Below, piece by piece: positions 1 to 8,288 of a DNA stretch of 20,747 nucleotides. The position numbers and the translations under genes are program-made. Position 1 is the stretch's first letter; every line of letters begins with the position of its first letter. The DNA is from UM-FILTER-49-7 sp964599895 (GTDB taxonomy: Bacteria > Acidobacteriota > Holophagae > Thermotomaculales > Thermotomaculaceae): NCBI GenBank assembly GCA_964599895.1, contig CAZRHT010000049.1, positions 1 to 20,747 of the forward strand, in the 5' to 3' direction. The notes below the pieces were generated by a model. That model was not told where the DNA came from. It saw only the letters and a list, made by a program, of their open reading frames with translations, and did no database searches.

Positions 1-110
1 AGAGCAAATGCTCTGTAGGATTGTTCCCGCAGACCTGCGACTCCCATCAACGTCATGAAGATTACTGAAATTGCCAGAAAAAAGACCACAAATTCAAACA
101 TAGCGTACAT
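1..110 (-). CDS. Partial gene, N-terminus of a probable membrane protein, cut by the window edge
   Basis: Reading the minus strand from the ATG at 110 (or the second, in-frame ATG at 101) the frame stays open to base 1, giving about 36 residues that begin MYAMFEFVVFFLAI. Residues 5-25 are strongly hydrophobic, like a first transmembrane helix or uncleaved signal, and are followed by a charged stretch (LREQSYR). A GGAG lies about 10 bases before the ATG at 110. The rest of the gene lies outside the window, so no family can be named. It diverges from the PQQ/ankyrin gene that starts at 352. The alternative is a chance open frame; the hydrophobic pattern and a promoter-like sequence just upstream argue mildly against that. 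Confidence 0.4.
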   Translation of the reverse strand, partial: MYAMFEFVVFFLAISVIFMTLMGVAGLREQSYRAFA

Positions 111-138
111 TATAGCGAAGCTCCGTACCGAATGTCTA
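109..138 (-). promoter_or_regulatory. Candidate sigma-70-type promoter for the left-edge gene
   Basis: On the minus strand a TAGACA (-35, at 138-133) and a perfect TATAAT (-10, at 114-109) are 18 bases apart. The predicted transcript start is near base 102. This would make the ATG at 101 nearly leaderless, or point to a start further in. The -10 overlaps the first possible ATG, so the promoter and the choice of start codon at 110 are not both likely to be right. Confidence 0.35.
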
Positions 139-203
139 TGGCACTTACCGCCGAGCGTTCACGCGTAAATGCTGAATGTTGCATTGGAGACAGGAACAGG
201 AAC

Positions 204-219
204 ACGCGGTTTACCGCGT
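204..219. repeat. Short perfect inverted repeat in the divergent intergenic region
   Basis: ACGCGGT and ACCGCGT are separated by two bases, forming a perfect 7-bp palindromic arm pair. It lies about 53 bases upstream of the TATAAT at 275 and between two divergent genes, a position suitable for an operator. No regulator is known, and a chance palindrome is possible. Confidence 0.35.
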
Positions 220-271
220 TGAATACCCGATTCGTGTCGAAGTGTGCAACAGCACCGGATTTCCCTTCCTG

Positions 272-280
272 TGGTATAAT
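272..280 (+). promoter_or_regulatory. Extended -10 promoter for the PQQ/ankyrin gene
   Basis: TGGTATAAT matches the extended -10 form TGnTATAAT exactly. No good -35 hexamer is seen upstream, as is common for extended -10 promoters. The predicted transcript start is near 287, leaving a leader of about 65 bases before the ATG at 352. Confidence 0.5.
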
Positions 281-351
281 TAACGCTATCAATTCAACGC
301 AAGCAGCTGCATGGGGCCATGGCCGGAAAACGCCTCTATGGACGGTGATGT

Positions 352-2661
352 ATGAACAAATTTGCAAAACTATCAGCATTTTTTCTTGTGACACTGGGCG
401 CATTGGCTTTCCTCGGTATCAAGGCGGGGGACCGGATGCCGTATGCGATTGACAAGGCGAAGGCGCTCAGCAAGATTCAGCCTGCACCGAAATTTGATAT
501 GCATGTCAACTTTCACGGGGCGGATATTCTGAAATTTGTCGACAACGAACATTTACTGATCGGCTCAATCAAATTCGATTTGGCCGGAAAACCGGAGTAC
601 GGGCCTCTCATTATGGTTCATTTGCCGAATCGATCCGAACTCTGGCGCGCCCCAAGAGAAAGCAATTATGCGGCAAGATATGATCTGGTTGCACTTCAGC
701 CGAATCTTGTGGTTCGTACTGCATACAAGGGGAAGGTGGTTCATTCTGCCTATGACCCCGATTCCGGGCAAACCTTGTGGGAGAATACGATTCCCGAGGG
801 GGATTTTTATTTCTACCGGTTCACGCCTTCATACAGCCTGGATAACCTGTTTGTTGTGATGAATGGAAAGTTGACCGGCATAGATGCACGGACCGGAAAG
901 CAGACCTGGCGCCTTGAAGTGGCGGGCGGCCTGTCTGAAACCGCGACGAAGACAGTTTTTCTGAATAACACCCTTTTCATTGTGGGCACAAAGAGCATCG
1001 ATGCAGTTCGACTTACGGATGGCCGGCATCTGTGGCGTAGGCCGAACCCGATTGAAAAGGAATTCGCTGTATTGACTGCTCCAAAGGGATTCTTTGTTTA
1101 CGGTGGGCCGAAAATGGCTCATTTTGATGAAAGCGGTAAGTTGGGCGAGTCATGGCGGAGCGCTCATGGTGATATTAGACTGATTGCCCCGTTTAGAGAG
1201 ATTGTTTTCGTTGTAAGCCATGACGCAGAGGGGAACAAAGATGTTTTGAATGCTGTCATTTCCAACAAAGCCGCGTGGTCGGTTGCCCTTCCGGGAAATG
1301 TGACGAGTCCCCTTTTGCAGCAGGGGAATTCGCTCTACCTGACCACGGCTTTACAGGAAGTCGAGAGGGGAGACCGGACTTTAAGCTGTATCAATATCAA
1401 AGACAAGAAAATTTCTTTCAGTATTGCCCTCGATTCGTCTCCGGTACATGCAGAAAAAAAATACACGCCATTGCCGGATAAGTTGATCCTGAGAGGAAAG
1501 CTGCTTCTTGTTGCGCGGGAGCAACAGGGGATTACGGCGGTGAACCCGGAGGATGGACGTGTTGTCTGGAAACAGCCGCTTACCTGCGCGGTGAGGGAAG
1601 AGAGTTTAACCCTGTTGAACCGGGTGGCCCCTGAACTGAACCGTGATGTGAAGGACAAGGGCGGTGCATCGGTTGTTGAGTCGAATCTCGCGGCGAGTCA
1701 ATCTGCCCAGAACCTTCAGATGAAATACCAGAATTTGATGCAGACAACAGGCGAGCTCACGCAAAACCAAACTAACCTTGGCAACAGTGCAAGTGCCACT
1801 GCCGCCGGGATGCATTTTGATCGAAGTATGGCCGCAGCCGGAACAGCAATTGTTGCAATGAATGCAATGGCAGATATCAGCAATACATTCTGGAAGGCAT
1901 TCGGTGAAAATCTGATCAGACAGACAAACCTGGCCGCAAGAATGAAAGCGGTGATGGGAATCCAGATTGCGAAAGCACAATACGAGATCGCATTTTCCAG
2001 GAATTTCTTTATTCCGCCCTCAACAGAAACCATAATGATGGTGGACCTCAATACCGGGAAGCACAGCGATTTGACACCCAGAATTTCGATGCCCAATGTG
2101 CCGGGCAGAGCCTGGACAATGGCCCTGTCCCCGGACGAATCCATGCTGGCCGTCGTAGGGGTCGGGCTTGATTTTGCACACTACACAACAGTTAAACGGG
2201 CGATGGTGAAAATCCCTCAAGCGAGTTTGATTATATACAATACAAAAGACTTGAGCTTTGTCGAATATCGTAAGCCTGCGGTTGCGCGTGGCGTAGATAC
2301 AGCCGGACCCGCACCCATCCCCGCAACGCCGGTTGTGGATGCTCTATACATGATTAAGGCCGGTTATCCACCCCTCGTTGCCTATGCCATGTTCGGTACC
2401 ATCGAGGACGTAAGGAAGGCGATTGCATCGGGAGAGGATGTGAACGCTCCCTACATCCCGTATGGGTTGACGCCATTGATGGTGGCTACGAACAGAGGTG
2501 ATGTCGCAATCGTGAAACTCCTGCTGGATTCCGGTGCCGATGTGAATGCCACGAACGTTTTCAAGAAAACTGCCTACGACAATCTCGCCGGTTTGAAGGA
2601 TGAGACCGTGCGTGAAGAAATCCGGCGACTCTTTGATTCTTCAGAAGAGAAACAGCCCTGA
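352..2661 (+). CDS. Membrane-anchored PQQ-like beta-propeller protein with C-terminal ankyrin repeats
   Basis: This 769-residue protein starts with a hydrophobic segment (residues 8-23) after a Lys-containing N-terminus, so it is probably exported and anchored or secreted. Residues 45-410 hold repeated blade motifs of the PQQ-like (pyrrolo-quinoline quinone) type, for example DSGQTLW near 137, RTGKQTW near 180, LTDGRHLW near 221 and EDGRVVW near 400. A Gln/Asn/Ala-rich, probably helical insert occupies about 440-545. Propeller-like strands then resume (VDLNTGK near 564, ALSPDESMLAVVG near 591). Residues 673-735 form two ankyrin-type repeats, including GLTPLMVATNRGD and VKLLLDSGADVNA. The start has only a weak GGACGG ribosome site. 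Propellers of this kind act as scaffolds (as in BamB) or bind cofactors; nothing shows dehydrogenase activity. The function is unknown, and both modules suggest protein binding in the envelope. Confidence 0.85.
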   Translation: MNKFAKLSAFFLVTLGALAFLGIKAGDRMPYAIDKAKALSKIQPAPKFDMHVNFHGADILKFVDNEHLLIGSIKFDLAGKPEYGPLIMVHLPNRSELWRAPRESNYAARYDLVALQPNLVVRTAYKGKVVHSAYDPDSGQTLWENTIPEGDFYFYRFTPSYSLDNLFVVMNGKLTGIDARTGKQTWRLEVAGGLSETATKTVFLNNTLFIVGTKSIDAVRLTDGRHLWRRPNPIEKEFAVLTAPKGFFVYGGPKMAHFDESGKLGESWRSAHGDIRLIAPFREIVFVVSHDAEGNKDVLNAVISNKAAWSVALPGNVTSPLLQQGNSLYLTTALQEVERGDRTLSCINIKDKKISFSIALDSSPVHAEKKYTPLPDKLILRGKLLLVAREQQGITAVNPEDGRVVWKQPLTCAVREESLTLLNRVAPELNRDVKDKGGASVVESNLAASQSAQNLQMKYQNLMQTTGELTQNQTNLGNSASATAAGMHFDRSMAAAGTAIVAMNAMADISNTFWKAFGENLIRQTNLAARMKAVMGIQIAKAQYEIAFSRNFFIPPSTETIMMVDLNTGKHSDLTPRISMPNVPGRAWTMALSPDESMLAVVGVGLDFAHYTTVKRAMVKIPQASLIIYNTKDLSFVEYRKPAVARGVDTAGPAPIPATPVVDALYMIKAGYPPLVAYAMFGTIEDVRKAIASGEDVNAPYIPYGLTPLMVATNRGDVAIVKLLLDSGADVNATNVFKKTAYDNLAGLKDETVREEIRRLFDSSEEKQP

Positions 2662-2863
2662 TATTCTGTTGGATTCAAGTTGTTGAGCACTGTCTTAAGA
2701 ATTCGATGGATATGCAACAAATCCGAAATCCCGTCGGTATAACAGCAAAAGATTGAGGCTGTTCGGGAACACCAAGGAACCGGGATGATTAGACAATGAA
2801 AGGTACTTCCGATTGATTGTTTTGATCTCAATAATTGTTGTTATGAAAGAGGGGGAACGATTC

Positions 2864-3742
2864 ATGAAACCAATGCTAACGGCTGTTTTCTTTGCGCTGC
2901 TTATGGCCAGCCCCGCAAATGCTTTAACTCCAGAGAACCACACAAGCGTTCAGCAACCTACCGCATATGTGTACCGGGAGTTGAATGGACGAGCGTTAAA
3001 ACTGTATGTGTTTACACCGGAAGTGAAAAAGACTGACACGCCGATAGCCGCCATGCTTCTGTTTCATGGGGGAGGCTGGGTTGCGGGTGATGCTGAATGG
3101 ACGTTTCCGGCTGCCCGACGTTTTGCCGCTCTCGGTATGGTTACAGTCGCGGTTGAATATCGACTCTCAACGGACACCGTTACACCGATAGACGCATTGG
3201 ACGATACACGGGCCGCGTTCCGCTGGATACGCCAACACTCAAAGGAGCTGAACATTGATCCACACCGGGTGGCGGGCTATGGCGTTTCAGCGGGCGGTCA
3301 ACTTGTCGCGGCGGCTGCGACGATCAAATGCCCGGGCGATAAGCTCAATGACACAAATTCCGCGCCGGACCTGCTGTTACTCTGGTCGCCCGCTCTGGAC
3401 GTGGAAAACGATGGGTGGTTCCGAAGGCTTCTTCGGGGTAAGTCGGGTGCTTCAGATTTTTCCCCCGCCGCACAGGCAGGGGCAGGAACACCTCCCACCT
3501 GTATTGTCCACGGGGACAAAGACACTTTGACACCCCTTTCCGGCACCCGGAAATTTTGTGATCGAGTGACACAGGCAGGTGGTATCTGCGAACTGAATGT
3601 CTACAAAGGAGTGGGGCACCTGTTGACACGAAACCTGAAAAACCAGGAAGATGACTTTGACCCGGACCCTGTGAAACGGGAAGACGGAGTTTTGAGGCTG
3701 GAGCAATTTCTGCGAAAGAGAGGCTACTTCCCAGCGAATTGA
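2864..3742 (+). CDS. Secreted alpha/beta-hydrolase, esterase/lipase (HGGG type)
   Basis: The ATG at 2864 is chosen over the in-frame alternative at 2813 because it follows a strong purine-rich ribosome site (GAAAGAGGGGG) and begins a normal signal peptide: MKP, a hydrophobic core at residues 5-15, and an ANA cleavage site at 18-20. The mature part is a carboxylesterase-like alpha/beta-hydrolase of about 270 residues. HGGG (68-71) supplies the oxyanion hole, Ser142 in GYGVSAG is the nucleophile, Asp220 in HGDKD and His252 in GVGH complete the likely triad. The pattern resembles the hormone-sensitive-lipase/BD-FAE carboxylesterase families that cleave small acyl or acetyl esters. The substrate cannot be told. 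It follows the propeller gene by 202 bases with no clear terminator between them, so co-expression is possible but not shown. Confidence 0.85.
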   Translation: MKPMLTAVFFALLMASPANALTPENHTSVQQPTAYVYRELNGRALKLYVFTPEVKKTDTPIAAMLLFHGGGWVAGDAEWTFPAARRFAALGMVTVAVEYRLSTDTVTPIDALDDTRAAFRWIRQHSKELNIDPHRVAGYGVSAGGQLVAAAATIKCPGDKLNDTNSAPDLLLLWSPALDVENDGWFRRLLRGKSGASDFSPAAQAGAGTPPTCIVHGDKDTLTPLSGTRKFCDRVTQAGGICELNVYKGVGHLLTRNLKNQEDDFDPDPVKREDGVLRLEQFLRKRGYFPAN

Positions 3743-3905
3743 ACGCACGGTGAATTCCAGGCTACGATCCATTTTTCTCTATTCGAAGGGCGGACTCATT
3801 CTGGACTTTCGGTAGTGTGAGAGCGTTGAAGAATGGAGAAAGGTATTGATTCATATCCCTGCCTTTTTTTCTTTCTTTTTCCCCACCATTCACGAGTCAC
3901 TGCGC

Positions 3906-4005
3906 NNNNNNNNNNNNNNNNNNNNNNNNNNNNNNNNNNNNNNNNNNNNNNNNNNNNNNNNNNNNNNNNNNNNNNNNNNNNNNNNNNNNNNNNNNNNNNN
4001 NNNNN
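3906..4005. other. Assembly gap of 100 Ns
   Basis: Exactly 100 undetermined bases, the usual placeholder for a scaffold gap of unknown length. It sits between the esterase gene and the carboxylase operon, so the promoter of that operon, and possibly additional 5' genes, may be missing. The sequence on either side (3743-3905 and 4006-4052) shows no convincing gene. Confidence 0.98.
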
Positions 4006-4052
4006 TTTAATGAACGTATCTCTTTGTGCGTATTTCTTCACTGGAGGCGTGG

Positions 4053-5660
4053 ATGACGGTATTGAAAAGTCGGTTGAAAACAGATGCAGCAGATTTCAAG
4101 GAAAACGATGCATTTAATCGCTTACTGGCTACTGAATTGCGGGATAAAATCAACCGGGTAAAAGAGGGCGGATCTGAAAAGTCGCATCAGCGGCTGAAAC
4201 AGTTGAACAAGATGGAAGCACGGGAACGGATTGATCTTTTGCTGGACGAGGAGAGCCCTTTTCTGGAGTTAAGCACACTGGCAGGTGAAAACCTGTACGA
4301 TGACGATGTCCCCTCGGGTGGGATTATTACCGGAGTGGGGCGTGTGTCAGGCAGAGAAGTCATGATTGTGGCCAATGATCCGACTGTCAAGGGGGGCTGC
4401 TACTACCCCATTACCGTGAAGAAACATCTCCGTGCCCAGGAAATTGCGATGGAGAACCGTCTGCCGTGCATTTATCTCGTGGATTCCGGTGGCGCTTTCC
4501 TGCCGAAACAGGCGGAAGTTTTCCCGGACAAGGAGCATTTTGGTCGTATTTTCTACAACCAGGCTCAGATGTCCGCAAAGGGTATTACCCAGATCAGCGT
4601 TGTGCTGGGATATTGCACAGCCGGTGGCGCCTACATTCCCGCCATGAGTGATCAGAGCATCATCGTGAAGGGTACCGGTACGATTTTTCTCGCGGGTCCA
4701 CCCCTTGTAAAAGCGGCCACCGGTGAAGATGTCACGGCCGAAGACCTGGGCGGCGCGGATGTCCACTCCCGGATCAGCGGGGTGGCGGATCATTTTGCTG
4801 AAAATGATGAACACGCAATCCAGATGGCCCGGGATGTCGTGAAATATCTGGGTCATCATCACCGACAGCCGTTAAAACTTCAAACGCCTGAAGACCCACT
4901 TTATCCCATAGAGGATCTGTACGGTATTGTACCGGTGGATCGACGCAAGAATATAGACGCGTATGAAATCATCGCCCGTCTGGTAGATGGCAGCCGATTT
5001 TTTGAATTCAAGAAACGATATGCACCAACTGTTGTGACCGGATTTGCCCATATCTTTGGTATGCCGGTCGGAATTATTGCCAACAATGGTGTGCTGTTTT
5101 CAGAAAGCGCTTTCAAGGCGACTCATTTTATTGAATTGTGCTGCACTGAGAAGGTCCCCATTCTTTTCCTGCAGAATATTACTGGTTTCATTGTCGGAAA
5201 ACAGTATGAACATCAAGGGATTGCCAAGGACGGAGCCAAAATGGTGATGGCGGTGAGTAACGCCAATGTTCCTAAAATCACGTTGATGATGGGCGGTTCT
5301 TTCGGTGCCGGAAACTATGGAATGTGCGGACGCGCTTACGACCCCCGTTTCCTGTTCATGTGGCCCAACAGCCGGATTTCGGTCATGGGGGGAGAGCAGG
5401 CGTCCTCGGTTCTGTTGACGGTGAAGAAAGATCAGATGGCCAGGGAGGGAAAGACGCTGACTCCTGAGCAGGAGGCGGCCATTGTTGAGCCGATTTTGAA
5501 GAAATACGATCATGAAGGAAGCCCATACTATTCCACAGCCAGGCTCTGGGATGACGGAGTGCTGGACCCGACCAATACACGGGATGCCCTGGCTCTGGCA
5601 CTTTCCGCTACGCTGAATGCCCCTTTTGGTGAAACAGACTTCGGTGTGTTCCGCATGTAA
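4053..5660 (+). CDS. mccB: Acyl-CoA carboxylase carboxyltransferase (beta) subunit, methylcrotonyl-CoA carboxylase type
   Basis: This subunit moves the carboxyl group from biotin to the gamma carbon of 3-methylcrotonyl-CoA (leucine breakdown) or geranyl-CoA (terpene breakdown). The ATG at 4053 follows GGAGG by five bases and gives 535 residues, the normal bacterial length; a GTG at 4026 would add nine residues without a better ribosome site. Both crotonase-like halves are complete. N-terminal: DVPSGGIITG near 85, YLVDSGGAFLP near 141, CTAGGAYIPAMSD at 188-200. C-terminal: QNITGFIVG near 374 and GGSFGAGNYGMCGRAYDPR at 414-432. The GGA and GAG turns are the expected oxyanion-hole elements. The C-terminal signature reads to me as methylcrotonyl type rather than geranyl type, but this is from memory and not decisive. 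It is the first gene after the gap in a five-gene operon with the other carboxylase subunits. Confidence 0.9.
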   Translation: MTVLKSRLKTDAADFKENDAFNRLLATELRDKINRVKEGGSEKSHQRLKQLNKMEARERIDLLLDEESPFLELSTLAGENLYDDDVPSGGIITGVGRVSGREVMIVANDPTVKGGCYYPITVKKHLRAQEIAMENRLPCIYLVDSGGAFLPKQAEVFPDKEHFGRIFYNQAQMSAKGITQISVVLGYCTAGGAYIPAMSDQSIIVKGTGTIFLAGPPLVKAATGEDVTAEDLGGADVHSRISGVADHFAENDEHAIQMARDVVKYLGHHHRQPLKLQTPEDPLYPIEDLYGIVPVDRRKNIDAYEIIARLVDGSRFFEFKKRYAPTVVTGFAHIFGMPVGIIANNGVLFSESAFKATHFIELCCTEKVPILFLQNITGFIVGKQYEHQGIAKDGAKMVMAVSNANVPKITLMMGGSFGAGNYGMCGRAYDPRFLFMWPNSRISVMGGEQASSVLLTVKKDQMAREGKTLTPEQEAAIVEPILKKYDHEGSPYYSTARLWDDGVLDPTNTRDALALALSATLNAPFGETDFGVFRM

Positions 5661-5704
5661 CTTGAAATGAAAAACAATTTGGCTGTTCTTTCCGAGGAGG
5701 AACC

Positions 5705-7489
5705 ATGAAAACTATTCGAATCGGCAATGCCGGCGGCTACTGGGGCGATGACCCGGACGCCTTGAAATATCAGGTCACTGCGGGCGAACTTGATTTTGTT
5801 ACCATTGATTATCTGGCTGAAATAACGATGTCCATCATGAATAAGCAAATGAGAAAAAACCCGGATGCGGGCTATGCCAAGGATTTTCTCAATCATCTGG
5901 AACCGGTGTTTGAGACCGTCATGGAAAAGGGAATTCGCATCATCACCAACGCAGGGGGGGTCAATCCGGCTGGACTGGCCCGGGCGCTGGCGAAACTGGC
6001 ATCTGAAAAAGGATTGAGCCCGAAGATCGCCGTGGTGGACGGGGACAATATACTGGAAAATATTGATCAATTGTCCGATGAGGGCACTGATTTCTCAAAC
6101 ATGGAAAACGGCTCTCCCTACAGCGAAATACAGGGCAGGGTGCTGTCGGCAAACCTCTATTTTGGTGCCAGACCGGTGGTGAAAGCATTGAAAGCCGGAG
6201 CGGACATCGTGATTACCGGACGGGTCACCGATACCGGTATTACGCTGGCTACCATGATGGCTTCTTTTGACTGGGCCGAAGATGATTACGACAAACTGGC
6301 GGCGGGCATCGTGGCCGGGCACATCCTGGAATGCGGTGCCCAGAGTACCGGTGGTAATTTTACGGATTGGCGGAAGGTGCCATCCTTTGATGTAGTGGGT
6401 TACCCCATTGCCGAGGTATCAGAAGACGGTAATATCGTGATCACAAAACACGAGTCCCTTGACGGGCTGGTATCGGTGGACACTGTCCGGGAACAACTCC
6501 TATATGAAATGGGCCAGCCGAAAAACTACATCACGCCGGACGTGATTGCGGATTTCAGTTCCATCCGGCTGGAAGGAGTCGGTGAAAATCGAGTACGGGT
6601 TTTCGGTATCCGGGGTGCGACTCCCACCGACTTACTGAAGGTATCCATCGCATACGAAGACGGCTACAAGTCGGAAGGCACCATCATTATTTCCGGACCC
6701 GACGCAAGAGAAAAGGCGGAAAAGTTCGCTGAAATTTTCTGGGAAAGAGTGGATACGGATTTTGAGGATCATCTGACAGAATACGTTGGGCTGAATGCCT
6801 GCCATCGGCATCTTGCCGACTCAACTGAAAGCAACGAGGTGTTACTCCGGTTTGCGGTGCGGGACCACGACAGAGACAAGTTCGAGCGGTTTCGACGGAA
6901 ATTACCGGCGTTAATCCTGAGCGGGCCACCGGCTGTGGCAGTTACTGGAGGTGCCCCTCAGGTACGGAATGTCGTATCCTACTGGCCCGCCCTGGTACCG
7001 CAGGAGATTTCCACGTGGGAAGTTACGGTGTTTCAAAGTGATGAGATTGTGTTTCACGAAACCGGCGGCTGGCCCGAAACCGGCGGAATGCCTGTTTCAG
7101 ACGCACTGAAAGAAGACAGCCAGACCCCGGCATTTTCCAGTGAAACCCGCCGGGTTCCGCTGAAAGCGATTGCGCTGGGACGAAGTGGAGACAAGGGTGA
7201 CATGTCCAATATCGGGGTCATTGCCCGATCGGAACTGGCGTATCGGTTCATTGGTACATTGTTGACAGCGGACCTGGTGAAAGACATATTCAGGGACCTC
7301 GTTAAGGGAAAAGTGGAACGTTATCCGGTTCCCAACCTTCTGTCCTGGAATTTCCTGCTTAACGAGGCACTGGGCGGCGGGGGAACCTTGAGTCTTCGGA
7401 TTGACGCCCAGGGGAAAACTCTTGCACACGCCCTTATCGCCCAAGAATTTGATATTCCGGTGGACGTGCTGGCGTCGGTGGAGCAGTAA
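5705..7489 (+). CDS. AtuA-family protein (DUF1446, acyclic terpene utilisation)
   Basis: The gene follows a strong GAGGAGG ribosome site, 44 bases after mccB. The 594-residue product begins with the family's typical KTIRIGNAGGYWGDDP and contains TNAGGVNPAGLA (81-92) and a CGAQSTGGNFTDW stretch, as in AtuA of citronellol-degrading pseudomonads. The C-terminal part, about 481-594, starts LKAIALGRSGDKGD and matches the extra AtuA-like small domain that some members carry fused and others carry as a separate protein. The family's biochemical role is not established; in Pseudomonas aeruginosa atuA lies in the terpene gene cluster. Here it is placed between carboxylase subunit and hydratase genes, so it very likely serves the same CoA-ester pathway. 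Whether this points to geranyl-CoA or methylcrotonyl-CoA metabolism is open, because similar genes also sit in leucine-type clusters. Confidence 0.85.
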   Translation: MKTIRIGNAGGYWGDDPDALKYQVTAGELDFVTIDYLAEITMSIMNKQMRKNPDAGYAKDFLNHLEPVFETVMEKGIRIITNAGGVNPAGLARALAKLASEKGLSPKIAVVDGDNILENIDQLSDEGTDFSNMENGSPYSEIQGRVLSANLYFGARPVVKALKAGADIVITGRVTDTGITLATMMASFDWAEDDYDKLAAGIVAGHILECGAQSTGGNFTDWRKVPSFDVVGYPIAEVSEDGNIVITKHESLDGLVSVDTVREQLLYEMGQPKNYITPDVIADFSSIRLEGVGENRVRVFGIRGATPTDLLKVSIAYEDGYKSEGTIIISGPDAREKAEKFAEIFWERVDTDFEDHLTEYVGLNACHRHLADSTESNEVLLRFAVRDHDRDKFERFRRKLPALILSGPPAVAVTGGAPQVRNVVSYWPALVPQEISTWEVTVFQSDEIVFHETGGWPETGGMPVSDALKEDSQTPAFSSETRRVPLKAIALGRSGDKGDMSNIGVIARSELAYRFIGTLLTADLVKDIFRDLVKGKVERYPVPNLLSWNFLLNEALGGGGTLSLRIDAQGKTLAHALIAQEFDIPVDVLASVEQ

Positions 7490-7490
7490 C

Positions 7491-8288
7491 ATGTATCAAA
7501 CCATTGATTTGAAGCAGAAGGGCTCAGTCTGGTTTCTGAATCTCAACCGTCCGGAAAAGCGCAACGCCATGAACGATGTGATGATGGATGAAATCGTTCA
7601 GGTGCTGAGACAGGCGGAGCTTGATGAACCGAGAGCATTGGTGATTTCCGGGTCCGGTAACGCATTCTGTGCCGGGGCTGACCTCAACTGGATGCGGAAA
7701 ATGAAAGACTATTCTCTGGAAGAAAATGAGGCCGACTCCGGCCGTCTGGCGACGCTTTACCGGACGCTGAGGACAGCAAGGCCGGTAACAGTAGCCGTAG
7801 TGAACGGTCCGGCCATTGGTGGCGCGGTGGGAATCGTGGCCGCCTGCGACATTGCACTGGCGGTAAAAGGCGCGTCCTTTTCTTTCGGCGAGGTGCGACT
7901 GGGAATTGTCCCAGCCGTCATCGGTCCGTACATCGTGGAAAAAACCGGTTTGTCCGCTTCCCGGTACTACATGTTGACAGGGGAGCGGTTTGACGCAGCC
8001 CGTGCAAAGGAAATCGGTCTGGTTCACAAAGTGTTTGAGTCTGTCGAAGAACTGAAGAAAGGCAGGGACAATGTGTTGTCGGAATTACTCAGTGGCGGAA
8101 TTACATCTCAGCGCAAAATTAAACATCTTCTGGACCATATTGTGCCCCCGGCCACAAAAGAACTGGAAGAATTGACAGTTCGGCTTATCGCAGCAGCCAG
8201 GGTTTCGGAGGAGGGACAGGAGGGAATCCGGGCATTCTTTGAGAAGCGGCGCCCATCCTGGTCGGAGGATTACCATGGTGATGATTGA
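7491..8288 (+). CDS. liuC: Crotonase-family enoyl-CoA hydratase, probably methylglutaconyl-CoA hydratase
   Basis: The ATG at 7491 is one base after the AtuA stop codon; an upstream in-frame start at 7401 would overlap that gene by 89 bases and lacks family residues. The 265-residue product has the crotonase oxyanion-hole motifs AFCAGADL (58-65) and GPAIGGAVG (106-114). Glu134 in FGEVRLGIVPAVIGPYIV lies where the conserved second catalytic Glu of crotonases falls. A Gly replaces the first catalytic Glu, as I recall for LiuC-type hydratases. In the leucine route it would hydrate 3-methylglutaconyl-CoA to HMG-CoA; in the terpene route the AtuE equivalent hydrates isohexenylglutaconyl-CoA. Its position directly downstream of the carboxylase subunit supports hydration of the carboxylase product. 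Exact substrate unproven. Confidence 0.8.
   Translation: MYQTIDLKQKGSVWFLNLNRPEKRNAMNDVMMDEIVQVLRQAELDEPRALVISGSGNAFCAGADLNWMRKMKDYSLEENEADSGRLATLYRTLRTARPVTVAVVNGPAIGGAVGIVAACDIALAVKGASFSFGEVRLGIVPAVIGPYIVEKTGLSASRYYMLTGERFDAARAKEIGLVHKVFESVEELKKGRDNVLSELLSGGITSQRKIKHLLDHIVPPATKELEELTVRLIAAARVSEEGQEGIRAFFEKRRPSWSEDYHGDD

Noticed and set aside
132..452. Overlapping plus and minus frames of about 100 codons in the first intergenic region
   Set aside because: Neither has a ribosome site or recognisable motif. The plus frame runs through the promoter and into the PQQ/ankyrin gene in another frame, and the minus frame would overlap both promoters.
4347..4862. A 171-codon minus-strand frame inside mccB
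   Set aside because: Antisense shadow of a highly conserved carboxyltransferase gene; no ribosome site or family signature.
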